A stretch of 64,000 nt of DNA, taken from positions 1 through 64,000 of the forward strand of contig CAZUHB010000005.1 of the NCBI GenBank assembly GCA_964620445.1, read 5' to 3'. This stretch comes from CAZUHB01 sp964620445. Lineage in GTDB: Bacteria; Planctomycetota; B15-G4; CAYZWU01. Below the pieces are notes generated by a model, which saw nothing but the letters and a program-made list of their open reading frames with translations, was not told the DNA's origin and made no database searches. A program made the translations under genes and the position numbers. Of the stretch, positions 33,181 to 44,210 are shown one piece after another. How positions within the stretch are numbered: the stretch's first letter is position 1; every line of letters begins with the position of its first letter.

Positions 33181-35325
33181 TTACTCCCCCTTGCGGGTGA
33201 ACGCGATGTCGGCCTTGGACAGAACTTTGGAAGAAAGGTGTATCATGGAAAGATCGAGGTAATCCTCTTCGATCGTGGGCTTGCTCTTGTCGTAGGGATT
33301 GAGTTCGAGCATGCTGCGGTATTCGATTACCTTGACCAGATAGATCCCCCTGTGCACGGGGTTGCCGAAGTCACTGTAATGATACGTGTAAGGACCGATG
33401 ACCTTGCCCGGTTCGGCCCTGTAGAAGATATCGTCGGTGATGCTGTAGCCGCACGTGAGAATCGATTTCGATTTCTCGCCGAAATAGGAACGCATGTCGT
33501 TGCGGGTCATGAAATCAGTCTCGGCAGGACGATTGAAACCGTTGATGTCCTCGTATTTCTTCGCCACCTCGAGAAAGTCGGCGCCCCCCTCGAGTTCCTT
33601 GAGTATGCCGGCCATCTTCTCGTCGGCCCACTCCAAGCCGCCTTCCCGCTCCCTGAGCTCCTTGTGGTCGAACAAGCCGAGAAAGATCGACTGAATCTTC
33701 ACTCCTCCGTTCTGGTAAAAGAGGCGCGCGCTCGTCTCGAAGAATTTCTTCAGCACCTCGTCTGTCATGAGGTTCTGCGATTCGAGCATCCTTTTCAGGC
33801 CCAGTCTGCGGCGGTACATTTTCCTGTAATCTTCGGCCTGGTAGTAACCGTGGAGTCCCATGATGAACTCGATGGGAAAGATCGATCCCTCGTACATTTT
33901 CTCGTGCTCGGCGTAGGCGGTTTCGAACTCCTCTTCGGTGAGTTGCCATCCGCCCTCCGCAAGGAGCCTGTCTGTTGCCGCTGTCGCGAGGATTTCACGG
34001 AGGATCTGGTTCTTCATCGGAACGGTGAGTTTGCCCACCATGAGCGGGTAGAGATCTTTGATCTTGATATCGGTCCCCGCCACACGCATGTAGACGTCCC
34101 CGGGCAGCCCGCCGCTCGTGTGGTAGAGGATTTCGGTCCGCGCAATGAGAGCGCTCTTGATCATACGGATATATTGCGGGCGGATAAAACCGCTGATCTC
34201 CCTGCCCTCCTTGTAACTTCTGTTCAGGCCGTCACGCATCGCCTTGTCGTTATCCGAGCCGGAAAGGAGCTCCCATGTGTGCAGGGGCATGAAGATGTTG
34301 ACCTCCTGTCCCTCGACGTCCTTGCCGATCGGCAGGGTGGGATCGACGGGATCCGGCGCCTCCTCCTTGTCGCCGGGTTCGAAACCGGGCAAGGGAGCCT
34401 GCGAATCCTCGGCACTGGGCAAGGTCTGTTTGACGTCGGGCAGGAACACCTTGCCGAAGGCCAGATTGGAGCGCTGAAGCTCGTAGTAGTTATCCCATCC
34501 GCAAGCCTTTTCGATCATCTCCTTCCAGGCCTTCTCGGTGAAAGTGCCCGATTTGTCCTGCTGCTTTGTCATCAGCATCTGGTTCTCGATTTCATTGTCG
34601 ATGTCCTCCTTGGGAACATCGAACTGGCTCGGGTCCTCTCCCGCATCGGTCAATTTCTTCTTCTCCACCTTCGTGAGAACGGCGGTCAGGAAGCGATCGA
34701 CCTCGAGCGCGCCAAGAGAATCGACGGCACAGAGCATGAAATCGTTTTTGGTGATCTTCTTTCCATCGATCACCGCGATCACCTCGGCGTCGAAGTCCAC
34801 GTTTTCCAGATTCAGATCCGCCTTCTCCTCGAAGAGCGTGACCATACCGAGAGGCTCGTGGCGATAGGCGTGAATGTCTTCGAGGATGGTCGGCTTGGGC
34901 GTGCGTCGTTTGCTGCCGGACTGGGAGACCTCGATCGTCGGCTTCATCACCTTGGGAGCGGTTTTCCGACCGACCGGACCTCCTTGGGACTTTTTCCCCC
35001 GACCGTCCTGGGGTAGTTTTCCCCGACTACCGTCTTTCTGTTTCGACTTTTTCAGCAGCTGGAGCTTGTGCCCTTCCTTCTTGTCCTCTTTGTCCTCTTT
35101 GCCCTCTTTGTCCTCTTCGCCCTCTCCGTCATCCTCTTTTTTTGGATCGTCAGGATCGTCCTGGCCTTTCTTTTCAGGAGTTTCCTGGCCCACGCGATCC
35201 GAAACAGGGACCTCGAGATCTTTATCGGTATCGACTTGAGAAGAGCACTCTGCCCCCGCGACGATAACGACGCTGAGCGTGGCCACCATGATAAATAGGG
35301 TGAACTCTTTGACTAAACTGCTCAT
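33181..35325 (-). CDS. Exported SurA/PpiC-like protein with a charged low-complexity region
   Basis: A 714-residue protein with a signal sequence (FIMVATLSVVIVAGAECSS; a cysteine near the cleavage site leaves lipoprotein processing possible). Residues about 30-140 are extremely Lys/Glu/Asp/Gly-rich. The rest resembles periplasmic SurA-type chaperones: two helical segments (about 180-290 and 400-540) and a C-terminal parvulin-like region (about 560-690, with GADFLEVAKKY and a later GPYTYHYSDFG). Substrate-side parvulin residues are not all recognisable, so isomerase activity is uncertain; a chaperone role in outer-membrane protein folding is inferred. Confidence 0.65.
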   Translation of the reverse strand: MSSLVKEFTLFIMVATLSVVIVAGAECSSQVDTDKDLEVPVSDRVGQETPEKKGQDDPDDPKKEDDGEGEEDKEGKEDKEDKKEGHKLQLLKKSKQKDGSRGKLPQDGRGKKSQGGPVGRKTAPKVMKPTIEVSQSGSKRRTPKPTILEDIHAYRHEPLGMVTLFEEKADLNLENVDFDAEVIAVIDGKKITKNDFMLCAVDSLGALEVDRFLTAVLTKVEKKKLTDAGEDPSQFDVPKEDIDNEIENQMLMTKQQDKSGTFTEKAWKEMIEKACGWDNYYELQRSNLAFGKVFLPDVKQTLPSAEDSQAPLPGFEPGDKEEAPDPVDPTLPIGKDVEGQEVNIFMPLHTWELLSGSDNDKAMRDGLNRSYKEGREISGFIRPQYIRMIKSALIARTEILYHTSGGLPGDVYMRVAGTDIKIKDLYPLMVGKLTVPMKNQILREILATAATDRLLAEGGWQLTEEEFETAYAEHEKMYEGSIFPIEFIMGLHGYYQAEDYRKMYRRRLGLKRMLESQNLMTDEVLKKFFETSARLFYQNGGVKIQSIFLGLFDHKELREREGGLEWADEKMAGILKELEGGADFLEVAKKYEDINGFNRPAETDFMTRNDMRSYFGEKSKSILTCGYSITDDIFYRAEPGKVIGPYTYHYSDFGNPVHRGIYLVKVIEYRSMLELNPYDKSKPTIEEDYLDLSMIHLSSKVLSKADIAFTRKGE

Positions 35326-35484
35326 TTTTCCGACCTTTCACGTTTCGTTTTATTCAGAATCAGGCATATCTGGCGGGATATAGAACCGTTTCGATACGCC
35401 TATTACGTATTAATCAGATAATTTGTTTGAATCTCCTTTGTCAACCAGAATAGTCCGCGACCGACCTTGTTCTTTGGTCGAATT

Positions 35485-35985
35485 TCACTGGATGGTAACC
35501 AGAGGATCATTCGAGTTGACTGTTTTACCCTCGGCGACGTGCACCTTCTTGACCGTGCCCTCACCCTCGGCGCAGATCTCGTTTTCCATCTTCATCGCCT
35601 CGAGGATCAGGAGCGGCGCACCTGCGTCTACACTGTCGCCCTCATCGACGAAAACCTTGAGCACGATCCCGGGCATGACGCTCTTCACCACTCCGCCGCC
35701 AGACCGGCGGTCCTTTTCGAGCTCGAGGGCGCCTCTCTCCCGTTCGTCGAGGACGCGCGCCCGGTAAGGGTGGCCGCCCACGATCAGGTCGAGATCGGAT
35801 CTGCCCGGACTGACCGTGACATTGAGGGATTCCTGCCCGATTAGGACCGAATACTTGGAACCTGCCTCGATGACGGAATAATCGATCGGATAGGTCGTGC
35901 CGTTGATCTCGCCATAAATCCGCCCCTTGTCCTCGCGGATCGCGACCTCGATCTCCTTGTCGTCCAACGTCACGTAGTATTTCAT
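35485..35985 (-). CDS. Biotin carboxyl carrier protein of an acyl-CoA carboxylase
   Basis: A 166-residue carrier with a C-terminal biotinyl domain; biotin attaches at Lys132 in EAMKMENE. The N-terminal part resembles the linker found before the biotinyl domain of propionyl-CoA carboxylase alpha subunits rather than AccB. It lies 34 bp after the biotin carboxylase gene, so the alpha subunit appears split into two proteins. Part of the rluD-mce-pccB cluster. Confidence 0.9.
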   Translation of the reverse strand: MKYYVTLDDKEIEVAIREDKGRIYGEINGTTYPIDYSVIEAGSKYSVLIGQESLNVTVSPGRSDLDLIVGGHPYRARVLDERERGALELEKDRRSGGGVVKSVMPGIVLKVFVDEGDSVDAGAPLLILEAMKMENEICAEGEGTVKKVHVAEGKTVNSNDPLVTIQ

Positions 35986-36019
35986 AAGCTCTGTCTTCTC
36001 CTGCTGGGAGGATCTTCTC

Positions 36020-37576
<1,557 letters not shown>

Positions 37577-37590
37577 TGTCTCTCAGCCTC

Positions 37591-39135
37591 TCAGAGCGGG
37601 ATGTTTCCATGTTTGCGCGGCGGATTGCTGTCCCTCTTCGTGGCCAGCAAGCGGAGGGCGGACACCAGTTTCCAGCGCGTCTCCGACGGCACGATCACCT
37701 CGTCGACATAACCCTTTTCGGCGGCGGTGTAGGGATTGGCGAATTTCTCCCGGTATTCGGCCACCAGCTTCTCCTCGACCGCTTTCGGGTCGTCCGCCTT
37801 TTCGAGCTCCTTCTTGAAGATGATCCGCACGGCCCCCTCGGGACCCATGACGGCGATCTCGGCCGACGGCCAGGCGAAGTTCATATCGCCGCGGATATGC
37901 TTCGACGAGAGAACGTCGTAAGCGCCGCCGTAAGCTTTGCGCGTAATCACCGTGATCTTGGGAACGGTCGCTTCGCAGTAAGCGTAGAGGAGCTTGGCCC
38001 CGTGCTTGATGATGCCGCCATACTCCTGCGTCGTGCCCGGAAGAAAGCCGGGAACGTCCTCGAAGGTGATCAACGGAATGTTGAAGCAATCGCAGAAGCG
38101 CACGAATCGCGCCCCCTTGATGGAAGCGTCGATATCGAGCGTCCCGGCAAGCACGGCGGGCTGATTGGCCAGAATGCCCACGGTACGGCCGTCGATCCGG
38201 CCGAACCCGATCACCAGGTTGCGGGCATAGTTCTCGTGAACCTCCATGAAGTCGCCGCTGTCGAGAACGGAGAGGATCACCTCGGTTATGTCGTAGGGCT
38301 TGTTCGGATTCCGGGGTACGATCGAATCGAGTTTCTCGTCGCGCCGCTCCGGATCGTCACCCATATCGACGATCGGCGGATCTTCCGCGTTGTTCAACGG
38401 AATGAACGAAACGAGCCGCCGCACCTTGGCAAGACATTCGAGATCGGATCCCGCTTCGAAGTGGGCCACGCCCGATTTGGTCGAATGCGTCGTTGCCCCG
38501 CCCAGTTCGTCGTGCGTGACATCCTCGTGGGTCACGGTCTTGACCACCTGCGGACCGGTCACGTACATGTAGGAGGTCCCGTCCACCATGAAGATGAAAT
38601 CGGTGATGGCCGGCGAGTAGACCGCCCCGCCCGCGCAGGGCCCCATGATGGCCGAGATCTGGGGCACAACACCGGACGCCAGGGTGTTGCGAAGGAAGAT
38701 GTCGGCATAGGCGCCGAGCGACCGAACACCTTCCTGGATGCGCGCCCCGCCCGAGTCATTGAGGCCGATCACCGGGACGCCGACCTTCATGGCCATGTCC
38801 ATGATCTTGCAGATCTTCTGGGAATGGGCTTCGCCCAGCGATCCGCCGAAGACGGTGAAATCCTGCGAGAAAACATACACCCTGCGGCCGTCGATCGTGC
38901 CGTGGCCGGTGACCACGCCGTCGCCGTAGATCTGCTTGTCGCCCATACCGAAATCTGTTGTCCTGTGGATCAGGAAGCGGTCGATCTCGTTGAACGACCC
39001 CTCGTCGAGAAGCAGGTCGATCCGCTCACGCGCCGTGAGCTTGCCTTTGGCGTGCTGGGCTTCGATCCGCGCCGCACCGCCTCCGAGCTGGGCTTGCTGG
39101 TTCTTTTTCTCGAGTAATTCGCGTTTCGATGTCAT
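37591..39135 (-). CDS. pccB: Propionyl-CoA carboxylase beta subunit (carboxyltransferase)
   Basis: Moves the carboxyl group from biotin to an acyl-CoA, most likely propionyl-CoA, giving methylmalonyl-CoA. The 514-residue protein has the paired carboxyltransferase domains. Visible are GKLTARERIDLLLDEGSF, LNDSGGARIQEGV and the second-site GFLPGTTQEYGGIIKHGAK, followed by KAYGGAYDVL. The start MTSKRELLEKK is chosen because GGAAAG precedes it and family members begin similarly; an ATG 24 bp upstream is open. It is followed directly by the biotin carboxylase gene. Confidence 0.93.
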   Translation of the reverse strand: MTSKRELLEKKNQQAQLGGGAARIEAQHAKGKLTARERIDLLLDEGSFNEIDRFLIHRTTDFGMGDKQIYGDGVVTGHGTIDGRRVYVFSQDFTVFGGSLGEAHSQKICKIMDMAMKVGVPVIGLNDSGGARIQEGVRSLGAYADIFLRNTLASGVVPQISAIMGPCAGGAVYSPAITDFIFMVDGTSYMYVTGPQVVKTVTHEDVTHDELGGATTHSTKSGVAHFEAGSDLECLAKVRRLVSFIPLNNAEDPPIVDMGDDPERRDEKLDSIVPRNPNKPYDITEVILSVLDSGDFMEVHENYARNLVIGFGRIDGRTVGILANQPAVLAGTLDIDASIKGARFVRFCDCFNIPLITFEDVPGFLPGTTQEYGGIIKHGAKLLYAYCEATVPKITVITRKAYGGAYDVLSSKHIRGDMNFAWPSAEIAVMGPEGAVRIIFKKELEKADDPKAVEEKLVAEYREKFANPYTAAEKGYVDEVIVPSETRWKLVSALRLLATKRDSNPPRKHGNIPL

Positions 39136-39278
39136 CTTGTCTTTCCGATTTCTGCGCATGCTTCATGCCACGCGTTTTTTCCCATCCAGGTCAGAGCGGA
39201 AACAGGGATGTTACCCGCTGCGCGAGTCAAATTCAATGGATTCGACAAGGACGATTCTCTCGGCCGCGGCGCGGCCGA

Positions 39279-39677
39279 TCAGCGCTCCACCAGTTCGACC
39301 AGGACCCCGCCCGACGTGGCGGGGTGGATGAACGCGATCCGTGCACCCTCGGCGCCGGTGCGGGGCTTCCTGTCGATCAGTTTGGTACCCCCGGCGGCGA
39401 GGCGGGCCAGTTCGTCATCGATCTTTTCGACGCGAAAAGCGATATGGTGGAGCCCCTCGCCCGACCTGTCGATGAACCTCCCCACCGGGCTGTCCGGGGC
39501 TGTGGGCTCGAGCAGTTCGACACGCGTTTCGCCGGCGCGCAGAACAGCCACCCTGACCCGTTGCTCCGCGACCTCCTCGTCGCCGACATGTTCGAGGCCG
39601 AGGAGATCCCTGTAAAACCCCAGGGAATCCTCGATCGACCGTACAGCCACGGCCACGTGGTCTACTCTCTTCGCCAT
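39279..39677 (-). CDS. mce: Methylmalonyl-CoA epimerase
   Basis: Interconverts the 2R and 2S forms of methylmalonyl-CoA, linking propionyl-CoA carboxylation to succinyl-CoA. The 132-residue VOC-fold protein shows the expected metal ligands: His7 in VDHVAVAV, Glu in RVELLEP, His in GLHHIAF and Glu in VLVELVE. It sits 17 bp after rluD and 143 bp before pccB, consistent with a shared transcript. Methylmalonyl-CoA mutase is not in the window. Confidence 0.93.
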   Translation of the reverse strand: MAKRVDHVAVAVRSIEDSLGFYRDLLGLEHVGDEEVAEQRVRVAVLRAGETRVELLEPTAPDSPVGRFIDRSGEGLHHIAFRVEKIDDELARLAAGGTKLIDRKPRTGAEGARIAFIHPATSGGVLVELVER

Positions 39678-39693
39678 TGCGATTGCTCCAGAA

Positions 39694-40680
39694 TCAATTC
39701 CGCTCCTCGCGCAGCCAGGAAACGAGTTCGGTGATATCGGCCGGGAGGGGCGCCTCGTAGCTCACCCTCTCCTTCGAGATCGGATGGGTGAAAGAAAGGC
39801 GCCGCGCGTGAAGGGCTTGACGGGCGATCGTCGGAACAGCCTTGCCCGCGGCGGCATACTCTTCCACGATCGCGTTGTAAAATTGCCTGCGCCCCCGGCC
39901 GTACATGGGATCGCCCACGAGCGGAAATCCGATATGGCTCATGTGAACGCGGATCTGGTGGGTGCGGCCCGTGTGAATGTTGATCTTGACCGCGCAGAAT
40001 CCGTCGAAGTGTTCGACGACCTCGTAGAACGAGGAGGCCGGTTTGCCGCGCTGCCTGTCCACCTTCACCTTCTCGGGATTCTTCGGATCCTTGCCGAGAG
40101 GCAGATCGATGTAGTCCGAGTGGAAGGGAATGTTGCCGATCGCCACGGCGAAATATTCCTTCTCGACGCGGCGGTTCTTGAACTCCTCCACCAGGTGATA
40201 ACGGGCGAGGTTGGAGCGCGCCGCGAGGAGGATACCCGTCGTCTCCCGATCGAGGCGGTGCACCACGCCGGGGCGATGAACAACGCCCACGCGTGCAATC
40301 TCGGGGTAGCGGAAGAGCAGGGCGTTGACAAGGGTTCCGTCCCGTTCGCCCGTGCCCGGATGGACCACGAGGCCGGTCGACTTGTTGATCACCACGAAAT
40401 GTTCCTCTTCCGCGATGAGGTCGATCGGGATATCCTCGGCCCGCGGCGTGCTCGGATTGCGCACCCCCTTCTCGATCGTGATCTTTTCCCCCTCGGCAAC
40501 GCGGTAGCTCTTGCGCACACGTTTTCCGTCCACCTTGATCTGGCCGCAGGAGATCATCCCGGTCAGATAGCTGCGCGAATAGTCGGGGTAGAGTGTCTCT
40601 CCCAGGAAACGGTCGATCCTCCTTCCCGCGGCCCCGGATGGGGTGACGATCTCGATAAACTCTTTCTTGCCCTTGGCCAT
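39694..40680 (-). CDS. rluD: RluD-family 23S rRNA pseudouridine synthase
   Basis: Isomerises uridines in 23S rRNA. The 328-residue protein has an N-terminal S4 RNA-binding domain (about 15-75) and the catalytic aspartate in GVVHRLDRETTGILL; the C-terminal HTGRTHQIRVHM is also typical. The ATG at 40680 (MAKGKKEF) is preceded by GAGG 10 nt away; the frame is open 45 bp further upstream. It appears to lead the mce-pccB-carboxylase group, a common but functionally unexplained linkage. Confidence 0.92.
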   Translation of the reverse strand: MAKGKKEFIEIVTPSGAAGRRIDRFLGETLYPDYSRSYLTGMISCGQIKVDGKRVRKSYRVAEGEKITIEKGVRNPSTPRAEDIPIDLIAEEEHFVVINKSTGLVVHPGTGERDGTLVNALLFRYPEIARVGVVHRPGVVHRLDRETTGILLAARSNLARYHLVEEFKNRRVEKEYFAVAIGNIPFHSDYIDLPLGKDPKNPEKVKVDRQRGKPASSFYEVVEHFDGFCAVKINIHTGRTHQIRVHMSHIGFPLVGDPMYGRGRRQFYNAIVEEYAAAGKAVPTIARQALHARRLSFTHPISKERVSYEAPLPADITELVSWLREERN

Positions 40681-41018
40681 CGGCTCAAACCTCGATCCGG
40701 TTTTTTCGAGGAATAATGGTAACACTCCTGCACCACTCCGGAAAGAGGAACCCTAAGTTGCTCCTATTAAGTATCTTCGTTCATCGGCGGCCCCCGATCC
40801 GGGGCGAGCGCCCGCCAAACGGGCCGGCAAGGGGCAAAAGAAACCGGTACAGAGCGGCATTCCGGAACTTGACATGGCTTCGCATCCTGTTACTCTGTTT
40901 TGCTTTGCCTCTAATATTATAGTTGCTGCTCTTCGATCGGCAGCCCGAACCGCCCCCCCCCATTCCGGTGGAGACGGCCATGAAGCAAGATTTAGTTATC
41001 AGATCAGGATCTCGAACG
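40681..41018. other. Divergent intergenic region
   Basis: This 338-bp gap separates rluD (minus) from the formylglycine-generating-enzyme-like gene (plus). It holds one plus-strand promoter candidate (listed separately). In the rluD leader, CCTCGA and TCGAGG on the minus strand (within about 40680-40715) could pair and include the ribosome site. No gene or RNA was recognised. Confidence 0.5.
40869..40896 (+). promoter_or_regulatory. Candidate sigma70-type promoter
   Basis: A perfect -35 hexamer TTGACA (40869-40874), a 16-bp spacer and TACTCT (40891-40896) lie about 125 bp before the chosen ATG at 41019. A second AT-rich box TATTAT follows at 40915-40920. This is one of the few full -35 matches seen in the window. 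Confidence 0.45.
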
Positions 41019-42770
41019 ATGAAAAAACAGATTGCCCTTTCTCTTCTTTCCGCCCTCCTGTTGACTTTCTGCTTTGCCCACCTTCCGCTGGCGTCCGAGG
41101 CGCCCCCCCAGGATCGCTCTACAAACGTGGAGAAGTTCGTCCGCGGCACCCACGGAACAGCCAAGGCCGGAAACAGCCGGGTGCCGTTCAACATGGTGAA
41201 AGTTCCGAGAGGCGACGTGGTTCTCGGCATGAACAAGGAACTGGTCGAGAAGATGGGCGAGGATCAGCCAACGACCCTCGGATTCCTGTCCGGATCGATC
41301 CCGCGGCACAACCAGAGAAGCGTGGGCGAGTTCTACTGCGACAAGTTCGAGATCACCAATGCGCAGTGGAAAGCTTTCCTCGACGCCACGAGACGGTCGC
41401 CGAATCAGCTTCTCCGGGAGCTCGCCTGGAAGAAGGGGCCCGACGAAGGAATGAGCTTCCCCGAGGGCGAAGACAGGTTCCCCATTCGCAACGTCGATTT
41501 CACCGAAGCCAAGGCGTTTGCCCGCTGGTGCGGAAAACGGATTCCCACCGAGCAGGAGTGGATGCGGGCGGCGTCGGACAACAAGGGAACGCTCTACGCG
41601 TGGGGAGACGACTACGATCCGAAGAAGTGCTCCACCAAGGACAGGCGCACGCGGCGTGAAAAGCTGATGCCCGTCGGCTCCCACACGGCCGGCGCATCGC
41701 CCTTCGGTATCCAGGACATGACCGGCAGCGTGTGGGAATGGACCAGTACTCCATTCGAAGCGTACAAGAACTTCAAACCGATCACCTACAAGTTGGGACG
41801 GAAAAAGGAAACGCTGAGTCCCGGTTTCGATTCGCGCCAGTACGTGGTCAAGGGTGGCGTGTACAACGGCAACGACCTCGTGAACCTTCTCCCCGTGAGG
41901 CAGCCCTGCCTCTCGAACACGAACCTCGACTCTCTCGGCTTCCGTTGCGTCAAGAATCCCAAGGTGGGCCGCGACATCTTCGAGACCGCCCTGAAGGAGC
42001 TGAATTCCGCCTATCTGAAAGAGAACAGGTGGGACGACCGCAACTTCTACGCCATCGAGGCCTCACACGTCGACACCGACCGGGAGATCATTGTCGGGTT
42101 CGATTACCTGGTCTTCGCGCCGATGGCGGGCCTTCTCACGAGTATCAGCAAGATCAACAAGAACAACAATCCCACGCCTGACGGTTACCTCCCCCTCGGC
42201 GTGCTGAGCGTCTCGCGTCCGCTCGAGTCGCCGCTCCTGCCTCCTGGTCCGTACACTCTCGTCTACAGGAACAAGGGTGCGGGCGCGGAAGAAGAAACCG
42301 CGGCGGTGGAGCCGGTGAAGCCCAAGGAGGAGAAGAAGCCCGAAGAGCCCAAGAAGGACGAGCCCAAGAAAGAGGGTGAAGAAGGAGAGCCTCAGGAGAA
42401 AACGGAAGAGGAAAAACAGAAGGAAGAAGAAGAGAAGCGCATCGCCGAGGAGAACGCCAAGGCGAAGGCGGCTGCTGATGCCGAGAACGCGCGCGCGCTG
42501 GCCGACCTCGAAAAGATCGGCGCCGTCAGCGCGTCGAAGAACGACATCCCCTTCCCGAAGGACAAGAATCTCATTCTTTTCCTCAATCCCTCAGACACCG
42601 TTGTCGGTTTCGTGGAAGTCGAAAAGTTCATCGAGGGTGGCGAAGAGCCGATCCGGATGATCCATATCCAATCGTCGGGTAACACGGAGATGGAATTCTC
42701 GGTCAGGATCCTCGGGTCGAAACATCCCCGTTTCAAGCTCCCGATCAGAATCCTGGAGAATCCTTTCTAA
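41019..42770 (+). CDS. Exported formylglycine-generating-enzyme (SUMF1)-like protein with a charged linker
   Basis: A 583-residue protein with a signal peptide (KKQIALSLLSALLLTFCFAH, cleavage near PLASEA). The N-terminal domain (about 45-310) has the FGE-sulfatase fold: FYCDKFEITNAQWKAFL, CGKRIPTEQEWMRAA, MTGSVWEWTSTPF and a final LGFRCVK. Residues about 425-510 are a Lys/Glu/Pro-rich charged stretch, followed by a short C-terminal beta-rich domain. True FGE needs two copper-binding cysteines; they are not clearly placed here, and no sulfatase is nearby, so this may be a structural or ligand-binding relative. The upstream frame is open, but the start chosen gives the signal peptide. Confidence 0.82.
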   Translation: MKKQIALSLLSALLLTFCFAHLPLASEAPPQDRSTNVEKFVRGTHGTAKAGNSRVPFNMVKVPRGDVVLGMNKELVEKMGEDQPTTLGFLSGSIPRHNQRSVGEFYCDKFEITNAQWKAFLDATRRSPNQLLRELAWKKGPDEGMSFPEGEDRFPIRNVDFTEAKAFARWCGKRIPTEQEWMRAASDNKGTLYAWGDDYDPKKCSTKDRRTRREKLMPVGSHTAGASPFGIQDMTGSVWEWTSTPFEAYKNFKPITYKLGRKKETLSPGFDSRQYVVKGGVYNGNDLVNLLPVRQPCLSNTNLDSLGFRCVKNPKVGRDIFETALKELNSAYLKENRWDDRNFYAIEASHVDTDREIIVGFDYLVFAPMAGLLTSISKINKNNNPTPDGYLPLGVLSVSRPLESPLLPPGPYTLVYRNKGAGAEEETAAVEPVKPKEEKKPEEPKKDEPKKEGEEGEPQEKTEEEKQKEEEEKRIAEENAKAKAAADAENARALADLEKIGAVSASKNDIPFPKDKNLILFLNPSDTVVGFVEVEKFIEGGEEPIRMIHIQSSGNTEMEFSVRILGSKHPRFKLPIRILENPF

Positions 42771-42809
42771 ACGGCCGTTCAACCGCGGCGCCGAGTCTTG
42801 ACGCGTCAA

Positions 42810-42855
42810 AAGTGGACACCCATAGGGCGGAGACCCGCCGTTTGGGTGTCCACTT
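42810..42855. terminator. Hairpin between convergent genes
   Basis: A perfect 12-bp stem (AAGTGGACACCC with its complement) contains a second small stem GGCGG/CCGCC in its loop. It lies between the FGE-like gene and the convergent apgM gene. The minus-strand RNA continues with UUUU, the plus strand only with a mixed pyrimidine run, so termination should be better for apgM. Confidence 0.6.
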
Positions 42856-42901
42856 CCGTTTCTTCGGCGGATAAGTCCGGCAGGTACCTGGAAAGGCCGA
42901 T

Positions 42902-44107
42902 CTATTGCCGGTTCTGTCGTGGGATGCCCAGGAAGAATTCCATCAGGTTGTAGCCCCTGTCGATCTGGAGATCGGATTTGGCCGCGTTCGACTCGGTGAA
43001 GGAGTAGCGCCGGATCCCTTCCACCCCGCAGCCGCAGAATGCAACAGGCACCGGCCCGCGCGCCTGGGCGGTCTCGACGGTCGAGGTGATGTGGTCGGTG
43101 GCCACCATCAGCCGCCAGTTGTCCAGGGCGTCGAGTTTATTCAGAAGCGGACCGATCAGGCGGCTGTCGACCGCCTCGATGGCCGCGACCTTGGACGATG
43201 GATTCGCCTCGTGGCAGGCTTCATTCACCGCTCCAACGTGAAGCACGACCAGATCGAGGCGTTTGAGCGCCTCGAGGCAGGCATCGGCCTTTGCCTGGTA
43301 GTCCGTGTCGATGCCACCCGTGACGCCCGGTACGTCGACCAGTTGAAAACCGATCTTTCGCGCAAGGCCGCGCGCCAGTGGAACAGCGCCCACAAGCCCG
43401 CCGCGTAGATCGAACATCGAGTCGAAGGCGGGCAGATCGAAATCCCGCCCCTGTCCCCAGAGCCAGAGCATGTTGGCCGGGTTTTCACCGAGGTCGACCC
43501 GAACGCTGTTGATATCGTGTTTGTCGAGCTCGGTCCGCGCCCTCTCGAGGAGATCGCACAGAACCTGCGCGTCCGGGCCGTAGGGGTAAAAATCGCGAAC
43601 CGGCTGCTGAAGGATCTCGTGCGGCGGTACGGTCTCGAACGCAAGGGGCGCGCACCCTTTCATGACGAGAAGGTTCCTGTAGCCGAGGCCGGCATGAAAG
43701 CTGAGTTTCTCACTCCCCAGTCTCGCGTTCAGCATCTTGATGAGGGCGATCGATTCGGATTCGGAGATCTGCCCGGCGTTGTGATCCACCAGAATCCCGT
43801 TGAAGGTGGTCACGAAGTTCATTCGAAGGGCCAGATCGTCCTTCTCGAGCGAGATGTTTATGCCGGCAGCCTCGAGCGGACCACGGCTCACTTTGATCTC
43901 TCTCGTGTCGAAGCCGAGGAGCGACAGGAGCGCCCTTTCCGATCCGCACCGGTCATGGGCATCGATCGTGTCGACGAGACCGAGCCGGCCCTCGGACGAG
44001 ATGCGGTCGAAGTGGGGAGTCATTGCCACCTCGAGAGGCGTTTTCCCGTCCAGCGCCTTGAGCGGCTCATCCCCCAGGCCGGTAACAATGACGATGATGT
44101 ACTTCAG
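42902..44107 (-). CDS. apgM: 2,3-bisphosphoglycerate-independent phosphoglycerate mutase, archaeal type
   Basis: Interconverts 3- and 2-phosphoglycerate in glycolysis. The protein belongs to the alkaline-phosphatase-like ApgM family: TGLGDEPLKALDGKTPLEVA, SERALLSLLGFD, and the C-terminal VATDHITS. The open frame extends to an ATG at 44206, but the family start is LKYIIVIVTG. The codon there is CTG (44107), placed 5 nt after a near-perfect AGAGGTGA. A GTG at 44116 lies inside that site and is a less likely start. The CTG start gives 401 residues, the usual size. A normal start further upstream cannot be excluded. Confidence 0.88.
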   Translation of the reverse strand: MKYIIVIVTGLGDEPLKALDGKTPLEVAMTPHFDRISSEGRLGLVDTIDAHDRCGSERALLSLLGFDTREIKVSRGPLEAAGINISLEKDDLALRMNFVTTFNGILVDHNAGQISESESIALIKMLNARLGSEKLSFHAGLGYRNLLVMKGCAPLAFETVPPHEILQQPVRDFYPYGPDAQVLCDLLERARTELDKHDINSVRVDLGENPANMLWLWGQGRDFDLPAFDSMFDLRGGLVGAVPLARGLARKIGFQLVDVPGVTGGIDTDYQAKADACLEALKRLDLVVLHVGAVNEACHEANPSSKVAAIEAVDSRLIGPLLNKLDALDNWRLMVATDHITSTVETAQARGPVPVAFCGCGVEGIRRYSFTESNAAKSDLQIDRGYNLMEFFLGIPRQNRQ

Positions 44108-44210
44108 ACCGCTCACCTCTTTTCTCGATGTGAAGTTCAGAGACCGTTTTCCAACCGCGGATTGAGACTCAACATAGAAACAAACATAACCTGCCGAGAG
44201 ATTCAAGCCT

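Noticed and set aside
30809..33262. An 817-codon plus-strand frame over gcvPB and the LipM-like gene
   Set aside because: It starts in a shifted frame of gcvPB and runs antisense to the LipM-like gene; composition is of a shadow frame.
42810..42855. End of an insertion sequence, because of the GTGGACACC inverted repeat
   Set aside because: The arms are only 34 bp apart at most, no transposase is near, and a hairpin between convergent genes is the simpler explanation.
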